From Physcomitrium patens (lineage: Eukaryota; Streptophyta; Bryopsida; Funariales; Funariaceae), in contig NC_037253.1 of assembly GCF_000002425.4 (NCBI RefSeq), positions 3,378,576 through 3,442,575 on the forward strand: a DNA stretch of 64,000 bases, in the 5' to 3' direction. Shown piece after piece: positions 45,737 to 57,689 of the stretch. The stretch's first letter is position 1; every line of letters starts with the position of its first letter. The position numbers and the translations under genes were made by a program. The notes below the pieces were generated by a model that had not been told where the DNA came from, made no database searches, and was given only the letters and a program-made list of their open reading frames with translations.

Positions 45737-46922
45737 GTGAAATAATGAGTTTGATTTGAATACAAAAAACCAAATATAATTAATACAATCAAAAGAATAT
45801 AACTAATAAAATAAAATTATTAGAAAAGTTATATTTTTAAAATTGTGTATGTGTATTTGTATTTGAATATACCAAAGGATTATGATTGAAGAGTATTATT
45901 TCAATGTCGATTATACTAAATATTGTATGAATGTTTTAGATAACAAAGTATACATAGAATAATCAAATACATACTTTGAAAGTAATATGAATTATTTCCA
46001 ACTTATAAATTCATTAACATATCAAAAAAAATATATCTAAAAGTTCTATAATGATTTAGAGGAATTATCTTTTTACCCCACTATTATTAATTATTAATTA
46101 TAAACCACATAAAACAAGTGCATCAACATCTACAAGATATTTTTATTATACAATTTTGTTTGTAAACTTAACTTTGTCATTGTGTTAGGAGATGTATGTT
46201 TATAGCCATTGAAGTTTGTAAGATCTTTAAATATTGCTTTGTTTTTTGGAATAGTCTTATTTTTTCAAGTTTTTTGGTAAATTTACTAAATCAAAATAAA
46301 CAATAGTTAATTGTGGCATATGAGAAAAAAATTCTAAAGATTATCAAATCTACTTTTTGATTTTCTTAAATGTTATGCATAGCATATATAATGTTATTTT
46401 CAAACTATAGCTATTGTAGCACAAATTAATAAGTTTTAACAACTAAAAAAAACCACTAAACTACCTTACTTACATCAACTGTAAAATACTTCAAAAAAGG
46501 AGTAACAATTTGAATTCCAATCTTACATAATATCTTTTATTTGTAATCTTGATAGTTATCTACCACGTTTAATAAAACTCAAAACATAATTAATTATAAA
46601 ATTAAAGATATTATAGACTTCAATATTTACTTTATGCATCCAAAACACTCAAAATAAACATATAAATTTAAATTATGTAAAGATATTTCCAAAAACATTA
46701 AAAATGCTAAAAATATAATATCCTATTAAAATAAATTGCATTTTTAGGTGTGATAGGATACATTAATTGTATTGCCTTTCATACTTTGTATTTGACAAAT
46801 AATATTGTAAATTCACAGATCGTACATCTAATTTTTTTGAATGCATTGATTTAATAATGTCCACTCAAATTCTATTTCACTACCCTAGAATCTAGGTTCC
46901 ATATACACATACAGCAACACAA

Positions 46923-46958
<36 letters not shown>

Positions 46959-47464
46959 CTTCTTTTTCAATAAGAGCATTGCATTTCTTCAAAACTTTAG
47001 ATATCACATTATATCATTGCAAGTCCTTCCATAATGTCTCAGAGGGAGGAAAAAATCTGAAAATTTTCGATTCAGCTACACTTTTAAGTGTAATAGTGCC
47101 AAATAGCACAGCACTGAGAGAATTTGTGAGCGTAAGGTGATAGTAGACCAGTAATGGTTCACCCAAAAGAGCAAGAGGAGATGAAACTGCACACCTGTGT
47201 TTGCTGAGCTATATCCTGGAGCCAGTGAGTATGCATCGAAGTTTTTAGTCTACATTGAAATAGGAACTCTAATCTACACGCAGTTTGTACTGATTAAAAT
47301 CTACTAGGGACGCTTGTAAATCCTGCAATTGCATATTCTAGCAATGAGAGATATTCTGTGCAGCCATAGACTACAACCGTGGTATGAGCTAGTGACCTTA
47401 CCCGTTGGAGATCAGTTCAGAGCACTTTGGAAAAAGCTTGCTTTAGATTCCTTAAGACTAGAGC
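45737..47464. other. AT-rich spacer between N3 and the GNAT gene
   Basis: No gene is supported. There is a TA repeat at about 46926-46956. From about 47150 the GC content rises toward the GNAT stop codon; the 300 bases next to it are presumably its 3' UTR and downstream flank. Confidence 0.5.
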
Positions 47465-49475
47465 TCAAATGAATTTGTGTAATAACTTGCGACGTGGTCG
47501 GGCTTGGTTCCTCGCTTCTGAGGCAGTTTCCTCCTTCTCAAGGATGAATCCACCTTTGCTGTAGAGCTTGACAGCAGCGTCGTTTGTGACCACGACATGG
47601 ACATACAAACTAGTTATCCCTGAAGAATACCACGAAAAAAGAGTTGAGTAGTGACTCAGAGTTCAAAATATAGCTCATTTCACCAGAAGGAACGTAGTAT
47701 TTAGTCTGATTTACCCCAATGCTGAGCAATCTTCTGGGACTGCAGCAGAAGGGCCACACCAATGCCTCTTTGACGCATCAAAGGCGCCACGCATACGTTT
47801 GAAAGGTAGCCTCTTTCACGCTCAGCACTACTGCCCTGCATTAATCACCGACAAGTTTATCAGTGATGTTCCATGAGTAATCCACCTTCTAGCCAGTGAG
47901 GGTTGACAACTAGTCCAGCAATCAAGCCAGGTCAGTGCAAATAGTCTAAAATATGGTCCACATCTCCAGTTAAGAAATCCACCTTCAATTTCTTACATGC
48001 AGGGATCTAGGTCACTATCCGCCCGCTGGCAAGATCGATGTCCTGAAGGGAATACTAGTAAAGATTCACCATCTCTAAGAGGAAGGCAGTTACACCAACT
48101 CCACCAGTACTAATCCAAGAGTTGTAATACTCAAGCTTGTCCATTGCACTGCCAGACACTGTCCTGGCTTGTCTCATATTCTGTACCTTTCATGAAATTC
48201 TCAAATTCTGGAACAAGCGTGCTAATCAACTGGGGCAAGACTGCAACTAGGAAAGGCCATGGATAACTTAAGTTTCTATTTAGGGAACCAATGTTTTGAT
48301 ACGAAAAATTGTCGATTTAGAGCCCACCTGGGGTTTACTCCCAACAATCTCTCCTGGTAGAACTTTGCCTTGACTCAAATCAAGCGATCCCACGAGCACA
48401 TGCTCCTCGCCATTTGCCAACGTAACCTGCACAGATAACCAATAGGACTTTAATCACACCAAATAGGTACACAAACTCTAGATTTCAGTTGAATTACAAA
48501 CATCAAAATGCAGTATCGAGGTACAGCCATCAGTGCAGAAGTTTATTTACAAGTTGATTCTCACCTTTAAGGCAGGGTGTAGATCGACGAGAGACCGATC
48601 AGGGAGGCAGGAGAGAGGGTAGAGTGCCAGAATACAGACAATGCGTTTATAGCCTTGCTCGAGACCCGCGACTTTGGAGGTGAGAGCAGTAAATTCATCT
48701 TCTGCCTTCATCTTGCGATGCAACTATGCAACCATCCAAAGTCTTTGCATCAATATTCTTTCCATATTTCTCTCACAATTGAATTAAATAAAGTTGAGTG
48801 TTTCCTAAATCTAGGACTGGTCGATTTATTCCGCACTCTGGACTCTTCAGATAACACAAACGAAGCCATCAAACGATACAAACATTTAGAGGAGTTTAGC
48901 GTGCGGAAACAAGAAGGAAAACCTGTACGGACAGTCTCAAACCACAACACCAAGTGAAAGCATGGTTTCCTCTGCATTAGGAATCCACCATGGATTACAC
49001 CGCTATCAGAGTAGTAAAAAAAATGTAGTTCACTCTGTTCTACTTTCTCAGTAAGTGCACTCAAAAATTTTAAAACAGCAGAGAGCATTTACGTCAGAGG
49101 TAATACCCTGATGGCTTCTTCGCCACGGCCTTCAGGATACGTATAAAATGAGAGAGCCCGCAAATAAGCCGCCGCTCGAATAATCTCTGGCGTGCGTCCT
49201 TCTTGGAAGACTAACCCATCTCTCACACATTGCAGAACGCTGGAGTCAAAAGGGGCACTTCCAAACTCAAATTTCCCTGCAACTGGTGCTGTAACCTCCA
49301 AACTATCACAAGGTGCCGCACACGCAATGACCCTAGAAACTCTCCCAGTTAATCCATAAGAGGGGATTCTAACCAGAGGGAGCGGCTTCCATCCAAGTTT
49401 ACTCGGAGCACATACCGATGCCGAAGGTCCAGACACTACAATCCCACGATTCAGCAACAACGTAGGGATCGACAT
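47465..49475 (-). CDS. Plastid-type GNAT N-acetyltransferase, five exons
   Basis: The only intact host gene seen. Exons (- strand): 49475-49107, 48711-48565, 48426-48328, 47835-47715, 47619-47465, with GT...AG introns (GTATTA, GTGAGA, GTGGGC, GTAAAT). The CDS is 891 nt, 296 residues. Residues 1 to about 55 are Ser/Arg-rich and poor in acids, fitting a chloroplast transit peptide. The GNAT fold follows: FTALTSKVAG, then GYKRIVCILALYPLSC, VTLANGEEHVLVGSLDLSQG, YLSNVCVAPLMRQRGIGVAL (acetyl-CoA loop Q-R-G-I-G), SLYVHVVVTNDAAVKLYSKG and GF, and a basic tail RPRRKLLHKFI. It should transfer acetyl groups from acetyl-CoA to Lys or N-terminal amines of plastid proteins, as its plant relatives do. The paralogue and substrate cannot be fixed from sequence. 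Exons 2 and 3 and the phases agree throughout. Confidence 0.85.
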
Positions 49476-51196
49476 TGCGACAACAAACCGAGCACCTCCG
49501 TTGCAAGAACCTAATTCTCACTCCAACATCTCAGTTGGCGATGGAAACCCAAATTTCTCACGCTTCAGCGCCGGATTTTTACGTCGCCTCGCAAAATCTA
49601 GTACGTATCACCAATGCAAATCTGCCTAAACATTGACTCTCCACGCACTGCATCCCATCCTACAATTCGGAAACTCAAAGCTCATTGTCCCAATTCTCAT
49701 TCCGCCGAGAAATCACCCTCGCGACAAAGCCCCACTCTGCAAGTCATCCGGGCCCACAAAACCAAACTCACGGAATTTTCTCGCAACCAAATCCCCCTCA
49801 CAGCACCTGATCAACAATCGACATTCCAAAGCGAATAAATGGAAAGAAAAGGCCGCGGTCGAAGATGGATAATATTAAAGAGGAGGAGATGGCGCGATGT
49901 GATCTGTGTTTGATGGTAAGTCCTAAGCTACATCCGTGTGATACTGTGAATTCCTTATCCACCAGCGAGTCAGGACCACCCAAACCGTTTCATGTACCAA
50001 CGGTGGTGAAGCAATGAGAGCAAGCTGCTTCACATAATTCTAATGAAAAGCAAAAGCGCATGTCATGCTGTTCAGTTCAATAGCCTCTGTCTAACCCTCT
50101 TTCGATATACCTTCTCAACCTTTCCCTCTCTCTCTCGTCTTGCATACATCGCCGTTCTCAGCCCCAGATGATCAAAGCCCGCACCCACGAGAGCATACCA
50201 CAATCACTTTCAGCTTGCCCGCAGTATTTCGAAGCTCTGCGAGTGATGGGACCGATGGCTTCTTCACCACTTCGTTGCTTAGCACGTGGGCCCGTTTCGC
50301 TCCTCTTTCCAATCCTGTTTCCCGTTTTCTTTATAGTTCACTTCCAGCAGTTCTTCTTCGTTTCTGTTGGCACAGCTTTCCACGACCCGCGACACTGTAA
50401 CTGCCATGACCCTGGCATGCAATCTCTCTCCCAATTACTGCGTGCAAAAGAGGCTATCGAGTGACAGCACGGCAGAAGCCTTTTTTGGACAGCTCAACCC
50501 TCTCACATCCGCCTTAGTAGCGACTTCAACGGCTTTTTATTAAGAAAACGTATCGACGAAACGCTCAAGTATGCTTGAGCTCAAGGATTTACTACCCTAC
50601 CAAGATAATTCTCGCACTCCCTCCTTCCAAACCCCTGGCAGTTACCAAGGGTCGTATCGCACATGACCTAAGAACGAAAGAAAAAAAACAAGTCTTTTGA
50701 AAACTAGCCTCTTAACACAGATCAGCCGAGTGAGACACCGCAATTACACAATCAAACTTCAGACACAGAATCATAGAGGGTAAAAGCTAAGACAATCACT
50801 GAGATTCGACGACTACGAGCAATCGGAAGTTGTGGATGCTCTAATTCTGGGAGCATTTCCTCCCCGAAGCGAGCACCGAGACCAGGGCCTGGATTCCATT
50901 TTTCAACACATTTCACTTGCACTGTTTCCAGTTTTGTTTCGTGTTTTTTAGCGTTCTTTTGTTCTTTCCCTCTGACTACACCGACAGATTATTTCGAGGG
51001 CAATTTGTGGTTGCCCATTCGAGATCGCTCTCCACCGGAAATCAAGCTCAAATTAAACCTGAATCACCATTCGGAATTAGGGTTTTGTGGAGACTCTTCG
51101 GGCCAGTCCAGTTCGGGGCCTCATGAGCCATTGCCCCCACCCTCCCAATGCCCATTTTTTCTGCTAATCTTGTTTGCCAATTTGCTGTAACAAAAC
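49476..51196. other. GC-richer unique DNA upstream of the GNAT gene
   Basis: Clearly less AT-rich than the rest and free of transposon sequence. It contains the GNAT promoter and 5' UTR, and may hold a divergent + strand gene: short frames such as METQISHASAPDFYVASQNL (49540, followed by GTACGT) and MTLACNLSPNYCVQKRLSSD (50406) start in reasonable contexts, but none is long or recognisable. A telo-box-like TTAGGGTTT lies at 51078-51086. I do not call a gene here. Confidence 0.45.
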
Positions 51197-51220
51197 TTTT
51201 TTTTTTTTTTTTTTTTTTTT
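51197..51220. repeat. Poly-T tract
   Basis: A run of about 24 T at the sharp border between GC-richer and AT-rich DNA. Confidence 0.85.
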
Positions 51221-51940
51221 GTTTACTAATGTCATCGTAATTTCGATAATGCCCCTTGATTAGCTCTTTATTCATTATTAGATTTTTTTAGAATAATATT
51301 AATGTTCATTTGTTTGTTTAACAGATACGATTTTGTGTATTAAAGTCTTTGTTGTATTTAGTGGCAATCGATTTTAATTTAGACTAAAATTATTAGTTAT
51401 TGTTAGACATATCAAATATATTGAGTTTAGTTTTAAAATAATAGTGTTAATTTAGAATAATTAAGAACAAAATTAGTGTCAAAGCTTTTAATATCATCTA
51501 AATATTTTTAAAATATTATTAGTTTTTTAATATAACAAATAACTCAAGTATTTTCTTAAGTATAATTTGTATGTCCAAATTTTCATCAATTATATTCAAT
51601 CATATATTTATAATCTTTATTAGAGTTTATATGGAGTTGAAAAGAAATTTATTTTAAGAAAGAGATGAATTTTAAAAAAAAATAAAATAGTATTTCTATA
51701 CTATTTAATAATTTATATGACAAGAATTCATATTAATATCTATGACAAGAATTTTTATTAATAATAGATAAAAAAATAAGATAGTTATAATAAGTAGAAG
51801 CTTATTACATTTTTTCAAAATTCTACATGAAGACCAATTTGTAGCTTTTCACTATAAATCTACTTCTTGTAAATAAAGAAGATGTTAATATTATAGTTAA
51901 TAAAGTTTAGGGTTAAAAAATATATATACACATTATTTCA
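51221..51940. other. AT-rich spacer, nothing recognised
   Basis: Low-complexity AT-rich DNA with no supported coding or structural feature. Confidence 0.5.
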
Positions 51941-52206
51941 TATCAAAGACATGAATCACAAAGAACCAAAGGATCAATATACAATCACCTTCTATCACTT
52001 AAACATGGAAGATAATCACTCAAAGATGGTATAATATTAAGACTAGAATGGCTATTGCCGAAGACAAAAAGATTGAAGACTCTTGAAACAAGACTAAGAA
52101 CTAAGAAAGCATTGACAAGAGGTAATAAGGCTTCATTCTTGCCTTATCATATGTACTATCTAATTACAAGGAACTTTTAAGACATGTGTCTAATTAGCAA
52201 GATAAG
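51941..52206 (-). repeat. Older chromovirus LTR, left part, split by C4
   Basis: TATCAAAGACATGAATCAC and then GACTAGAATGGCTATTGCC follow the C3/C4 LTR with many substitutions. It continues at 58220 after C4. The start corresponds to TGTCA with a G-to-A change. Confidence 0.7.
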
Positions 52207-52736
52207 TGTCAAGGACAAGAACTCGATGAAAGCTAAAGAGTAAGTGAGACTTTTCTCAAAAAGAAATAGGACAAAATAGAAATATGTATATTAAGAAAGA
52301 AACTGGAATGGCTATTGCCAAAATACAAGAAAACTAGAGACCCTTGAAACTAGACTAGAAGCAAGAAAGGAGTTGACAAGAGTGAAGAGGGCTTCACTCT
52401 TGCCTCTATATATACTATCTAACTAGAAGCCACGTGGCGATGTTCTATAAGACCTCCAATATATGTTGACTTTCTAGGCCACATGCCTTTGCTTGCAAGG
52501 CAAGTTTTCTATGGATGGACCACGTAGTTAGCTTGTTCTTTAAGCTTCCAACATGCGTGGCACATGGCTAACTTGTTGACCAAGTTTCTAACCTAAAAGT
52601 CAACTATAGACTCCTATAAAGTCAAAGCAGCGTCTATGAAGCTTCTAAGAAGCTTCTCTAGAAGATATTACACAATTAACCTACTTTTACATACTTTTAT
52701 CTATTCATATAGGTAATTATATGTATGTCCGTGACA
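52207..52736 (-). repeat. 3' LTR of C4
   Basis: 530 bp, TGTCA...TGACA. The 11-bp inverted repeat is at 52377-52402. The polypurine tract inside reads AGAAGGGGGGGTAA on the - strand. Confidence 0.94.
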
Positions 52737-52777
52737 TTACCCCCCCTTCTAGGGACGAGTTCCACGAGGAGCGGTGA

Positions 52778-52946
52778 TTATATATTGAGAAAATCTAATA
52801 TGCGGCGAATTGTATTTGCTACATACTCTGATCTTTGTTCTCTTCGAAGATAGTTGATGGGTCCTCTTAGCCATCGATAGTGTCCCATTCCAGGGCGAGA
52901 AGACCACCCTGTTATTTGATCACTGTTGAGGCCTTCATAACTTCCT
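52778..52946 (-). pseudogene. C4 accessory ORF, C-terminal fragment
   Basis: The last 55 codons or so remain open: GSYEGLNSDQITGW, then YRWLRGPINYLRREQRSEYV, ending LDFLNI-stop at 52778. About 310 bp, including the start codon, are missing relative to C3, joined at CTTCC/CTCAA with two or three bases of microhomology. Confidence 0.65.
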
Positions 52947-52975
52947 CAATCTTTTCTCTTTTATAAGGGAGGTTT

Positions 52976-55900
52976 TCATCTTGGTTTTGATGGATGTCGT
53001 TGATGAAAAACTTTGACTTTAGCTGATGCATTTGCTAGATTCCTGGATGGCTCCCATGTGCGCTCACTAATATCATATCCGCACCAATGAACAAGATATT
53101 CCAGCTTATTTCGGTGCCGCCTTGAGTCTAATATCTCTTCCACCTCAAATTCTTCATTATTATCTACTTCTATAGGAGGTGGTGGCATTTGTCTTCTTCC
53201 TTGTATATCCACTGTCTTATATGGTTCAAGAAGAGACACGTGGAATACAGGATGGATCTTCATTGACTCCGGTAGATGTAACCGATATGCAACTGGGTTG
53301 ATCTGTTCAGAAACAGAAAAGGGGCCAAGCCTACGATAGTCCAATTTGTCACAAGGTCGAGTGGTCTTGATACTGCGACGAAGTAGCCATACCTTATCAC
53401 CCACGTTGAGTTGTGGTTGCTCTTTACGATATACATCTGCATTTATCTTTTGTCGTTCTTGAGCTTTCTTCAACTGCGCCTTCATTATTGCATGTAACTC
53501 TGACAACCGATTTGCCATATCTTCTGCTGTAGGATTATCAACTTTTGAAAAATCAAAAGTATCAAGTCGTGGATGATAGCCATAATTGGCAAAGAAAGGT
53601 GTTTGTTGCGTGGAGGAATGTACCGTATTATTATAAGCAAACTCTGCCAATGGCAGAAGGTTTGTCCAATCATCTTGTTGGTAGTTGATAGTACACCTTA
53701 AATATTGCTCCAAGACTTGGTTTAGGCGCTTTGTTTGTCCATCAGTTTGAGGATGGAAAGCCGAAGATAGCTTTATGTCCACTTTTAAAATCTTGAAAAG
53801 AGTCCTCCAAAATCTCGACACAAATTGAGTTCCCCTATCCGATATGATATCTTTAGGCAATCCATGATAGCGATAGATATTATCAATGAAAAGCTTAGCT
53901 GTTTCTTCACCTGTGATAGATTTTGTACATGGCATAAAATGTGCCATCTTGGTGAAACGATCTACTATCACAAATATAGAATCATAAGATCTTGAGTTTG
54001 AAAGATCTGTGATGAAATCCATAGAAACAGAAGACCATGGTTGTTCTGGTATAGGTAATGGCTGAAGAAGTCCATAAGGTCGATGTCGAGGAATTTTTGA
54101 TCTTGAACAAATATCACATGATTGTACAAAGTCTTTGACTGACTTCCACATTTGTGGCCACCAAAAATCTCTTGATATGAGTTCCAAAGTCTTATTATAT
54201 CCAAAGTGCCCTACTGCTGGAAAGTCATGACGTGCTTGAAGAACACGCAAACGTGCTTTTCCTTCTGGAACATATAGGCGTCCTTCAAAATATAATAGAT
54301 TATTCTTGAACTCGAACTTAGAAGAATCATGAGACTTGGAAGAATTATTCTCGATATCATGAACAAGAGGGTCTGAGGACATACTGGACTGGATTTGCTT
54401 GAGAAAAGTTGAATCAACAGTCAATGTTGATTTCACTGCTCGGAGATGAAATTGCTCCGGTTTCAAGAGGACCGTTCTTTGTTGCTCAAAAGCTGCATCT
54501 CCTTCTTTTGGTGCAAAATAAGAACGTCTAGACAGGGCATCGGACAAACCTTGTTGTTTTCCTGGCCGATAAGTGATAATGAAGTCGAATCTTGACAAAG
54601 ACATACTCCAACGAGCTTGACGACGATTCAACACGCGTGCTGACATGAAATACTCGAGGTTCTTGTGATCTGTATACACAATGACTGGACTAGAAGCACC
54701 TTCTAGATAATGACGCCATTCTTGAAAAGAATCCACGATTGCAAGAAGTTCTTTATCGTGGATATCATAATTGATCTCGGCTGCTGAGAATTTTCTTGAA
54801 TGAAAAGCTATCGGATGAAGTTTGTCATCTGTTCCCATTTGTGATAAAACTGCACCCAAGGCAAAATCCGATGCGTCTGTTTCCATAAAAAATGCCTTGG
54901 AAAAGTCAACACGATATAAGACTGGTGCAGAGACAAACGATGTCTTCAAGGCTTCAAATGCTGCTTCCGCTTCTTGATTCCATTAAAATTTATCTTTACT
55001 AGTCAAGCGTGTAAGTGGAGCTGCAACTCGTGAGAAGTCTTTGATGAAGATCCGATAGTAATTGGCAAATCCCAAGAAACATTGGACATCTCTTACAGTC
55101 TTTGGAATCTTCCATTCCATGATTGTTTGGACTTTCTTAGAATCCATCATAAGACCATCATTTGAAATGATGTATCCTAAAAAGTCAACTTGAGTAGTGT
55201 GAAATACACACTTTTCCATCTTGGCGTACAATCCTGCATCTCTAAGTTTTTGTAATACTTGACGAACATGTATTTCATGTTCTTCAACATTCTTAGAATA
55301 AATCAGGATATCGTCTAGGTAGCAGACGACAAAATTGTCTAAGAATTCACGAAATACATCATTCATGAGATGTTGAAAAGCAGCTGGTGCATTCGTGAGT
55401 CCAAAAGGCATGACATTATATTCAAAATGCCCGTACCTGGTTCGAAATGCAGTCTTCCATTCATCTCCTTCTTTGATCCGTACTAGATTATATGCTCCTC
55501 TTAGATCTATTTTTGTATAGATCTTAGCTTAATTTAACTGGTCAAGGAGTCCTGATATCAAAGGTAATGGATACCTGTTCTTGATTGTGATCTTGTTGAG
55601 TCCTCGATAGTCAATACACATTCGTAAAGATCCATCTTTTTTCTTTACGAATAGAATTGGAGCTCCTACTGGAGATTTTGAATGGCGTATGAAATTCTTC
55701 GCTAAATTCTCGTCAATATATGTCTTGAGTTCAGCCAACTCATCTTGCGATAAACTGTAAATTGGTCCAAATGGTGGCTGAGTTCCTTCCTTGAGATCGA
55801 TTGAACAATCGTATGGGCGATGCTCAGGAAGAATATCTACATTCTTTTTCTCAAAAACGTCTTGATAATCTTGATATTGACTTGGAATGCCACTTGAAGT

Positions 55901-56497
55901 CTTTACGCTTTCAGAAATAGGTGCAGCATAAATAGCAAAAGTTGATCCTTCTTTTGCTGCATGTATAAATGCTTTTGTACCTATAGGTGCCAGTTTTACT
56001 ATACTAGACTCATGGTTTTTTACTTGGTTAATAGAACTGTTACTAATGCTCTGAGGAAAAACAAGTTTACGAGAAATCCAATCTATTCGAGGATTATACT
56101 TTTCTAACCATGATAAGCCTAAAATTACTGGATTAGAGGGAGATCTAATTATATTAAAAATTATGCAACTACTATGACCATTTATTACTACATCTACAGG
56201 AAGTGTTTCGTGAGTTACATCTCCAGAAGACAACGGACGACCATCTATGACTTCTACGTGTACAAGTTTAGTTTTTTGTATTTATGATATTCTATTACAT
56301 CTAGCAAATTCTTCATCTAAAAAACAAGATGAGGCTCCTGAATCTACCAAGGCAGAGGCTTTGTAATTATTAGGTCCTAAACGCACATCTATTATAAAAC
56401 AAGGAGATGGTTCTGAGGAGAAGATAGGACCTTTATTAGAAGTTGTACAAGATTCCAGCCGCACGGTCCCTATTGTAGCTGGACGTACTCGTTTTCC
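52976..56497 (-). pseudogene. C4 pro-pol with chromodomain, three nonsense codons
   Basis: Protease (56464-56282, ALVDSGASSCFLDEEFA), linker and RT fingers (56233-55529, [20 protein letters not shown]), RT palm (55411-54983, [12 protein letters not shown]), then 657 open codons (54949-52976) with RNase H (METDASDFALGAVLSQ, YTDHKNLEYF), integrase (zinc domain GHFGYNKTLELI...CDICSR, SMDFITDL, ISDRGTQF) and chromodomain (LEYLVHWCGYDISERTWEPS). Stops: 56282-56284 (protease), 55529-55531 (TAA for CAA in C3) and 54983-54985 (TAA for CAA in C3). The third integrase catalytic residue is Lys (AAG, 53729-53731). Otherwise the best preserved pol in the window. Confidence 0.92.
56454..56497 (-). promoter_or_regulatory. 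Candidate -1 ribosomal frameshift signal, C4
   Basis: Same layout as in C3: G GAA AAC in gag frame (56491-56497), 7-nt spacer (56484-56490), stem TCCAGCT (56477-56483) with GGCTGGA (56454-56460), one U-G pair, gag TAG at 56470-56472 in the loop. The P-site slip is less favourable than in C3. Confidence 0.5.
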
Positions 56498-57477
56498 GAC
56501 ATACTGTCTTCTTTGACAGCCGTACTCCTCATTTTGTAGTTACGTCGCTTCTTTGGACAATGTTGAGCAGTGTGCTTAGGTTCTCCACAATATAAGCACA
56601 ATCCTTCTTGTCGACGACGAGACTTTTCTTGCTCAGTAAGAGGTTTGAAACGTACCGCATCAATTTGCATATCCTCTACTTCTGAAGGTATGTGTTGAGG
56701 AGACGTCGGTGTTGCCATTGAATTGTAGTAACGTTGAGGCCCACTTGTGCGACTCTCGGATCGAAATTCAAAAAGTCGATTGTCGCACTTCACAGCAAAG
56801 TCAATTGCTTGACTCAATGTTTGAGGATCAGGTAAATTAAGCATCAATTTCTTTACCTCATATTGTAATCCGTAGAAAAATTGACTCACAAGTGCGGCAT
56901 CATCCCACTTGATATCAGTTGCAAGTTGTCGAAATTGCGAAGAATATAATGTTACTGATCGATTGCCTTGTTGCAAAATACGGATCTTGTTGGTTGCAAC
57001 ACGAATTGCATCATGTTCTCCAAACATGGATCGAAACTCCGCCAAAAAAGCCTCCAGATTATCCAATATTGGATCTCGTCGTTCAAGAAAAGATGAAAAC
57101 CATGACAATGCTGAACCTGAAAGAAGTGTACCAATGAATCTTACTTGTGACCCTGGAATTGGATAGCTCTGGGGTTGAAGTTCAATCACTAGTTGGACCT
57201 GATTGATGAATCCTCGAAACTTGGATCTGGTACCATCAAACTTCTCGGGCAAGGCAACTCTCGGTTCTCTAACACTCGAAGGGTGTTCCATTCTGGGAGA
57301 AGGGACATGGTTTGGTGCAGATGTTGAAGCAGCCCCAATCATCTCTATATCTTCACTTCCTACCATTCTTGTTGCTCCTTGTGGTGGTAAATTGAGTTGA
57401 TGCATCGCAAGCATTAACTCCCTCAATTGTTCTTGCATCTGTGCCATTGCACTCTTCATTTCAACAAGCTCTGCCAT
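56470..57477 (-). CDS. C4 gag, intact
   Basis: 335 residues. N-terminal short coiled coil (AELVEMKSAMAQMQEQLREL), then the retrotransposon capsid domain (LPEKFDGTRSKFRGFINQVQ, WFSSFLERRDPILDNLEAFL, FGEHDAIRVATNKIRIL), then a zinc knuckle CLYCGEPKHTAQHC (C-x2-C-x4-H-x4-C) and a basic tail (KKRRNYKMRS). It is the only fully open gag here, and ends VQLQ-stop like C3. It forms virus-like particles in the family. The start at MAELVEM is shared with C3. Confidence 0.9.
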   Translation of the reverse strand: MAELVEMKSAMAQMQEQLRELMLAMHQLNLPPQGATRMVGSEDIEMIGAASTSAPNHVPSPRMEHPSSVREPRVALPEKFDGTRSKFRGFINQVQLVIELQPQSYPIPGSQVRFIGTLLSGSALSWFSSFLERRDPILDNLEAFLAEFRSMFGEHDAIRVATNKIRILQQGNRSVTLYSSQFRQLATDIKWDDAALVSQFFYGLQYEVKKLMLNLPDPQTLSQAIDFAVKCDNRLFEFRSESRTSGPQRYYNSMATPTSPQHIPSEVEDMQIDAVRFKPLTEQEKSRRRQEGLCLYCGEPKHTAQHCPKKRRNYKMRSTAVKEDSMSENEYVQLQ

Positions 57478-57676
57478 AGTAGCACTTAGAAAAGAGAAGA
57501 TGTCTAATAACGCTCAAAACAAATAGAAGAGAGGAATTGATAACAAAGAAAATACTAAGAACAATATCAGTTTAAAAGAGGGTAATCCGCAACTTCTAAT
57601 GCGCTTATGTCTTATCAAGAAAAAGGGGTAATCCACTCTTAATCAAGAAAAGACAAAGCTCTCATATTGTAAGTGT

Positions 57677-57687
57677 ACTCTTGTCAA
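57677..57687 (-). promoter_or_regulatory. C4 self-primer binding site
   Basis: TTGACAAGAGT on the - strand begins 2 nt inside the 5' LTR and is perfectly complementary to ACTCTTGTCAA (57856-57866). The A at 57866 is 32 nt below the first T of the TATA box. Confidence 0.65.
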
Positions 57688-57689
57688 TC

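Noticed and set aside
45427-45792. Several overlapping open frames of 99-121 codons on both strands
   Set aside because: They are readings of a TA/TG microsatellite; the products are Tyr/Ile/His repeats with no coding character.
46955-47140. 61-codon frame beside a TA repeat
   Set aside because: Starts inside the repeat, with no domain and no conservation visible.
49540-50500. Short frames upstream of GNAT (for example 49540, 49633, 50140, 50406)
   Set aside because: None is long, recognisable or joined by convincing splice sites. Left as unique DNA that may hide a gene.
51048-51275. Frame with a poly-Lys run on the - strand
   Set aside because: The Lys run is the translated poly-T tract, not protein-coding sequence.
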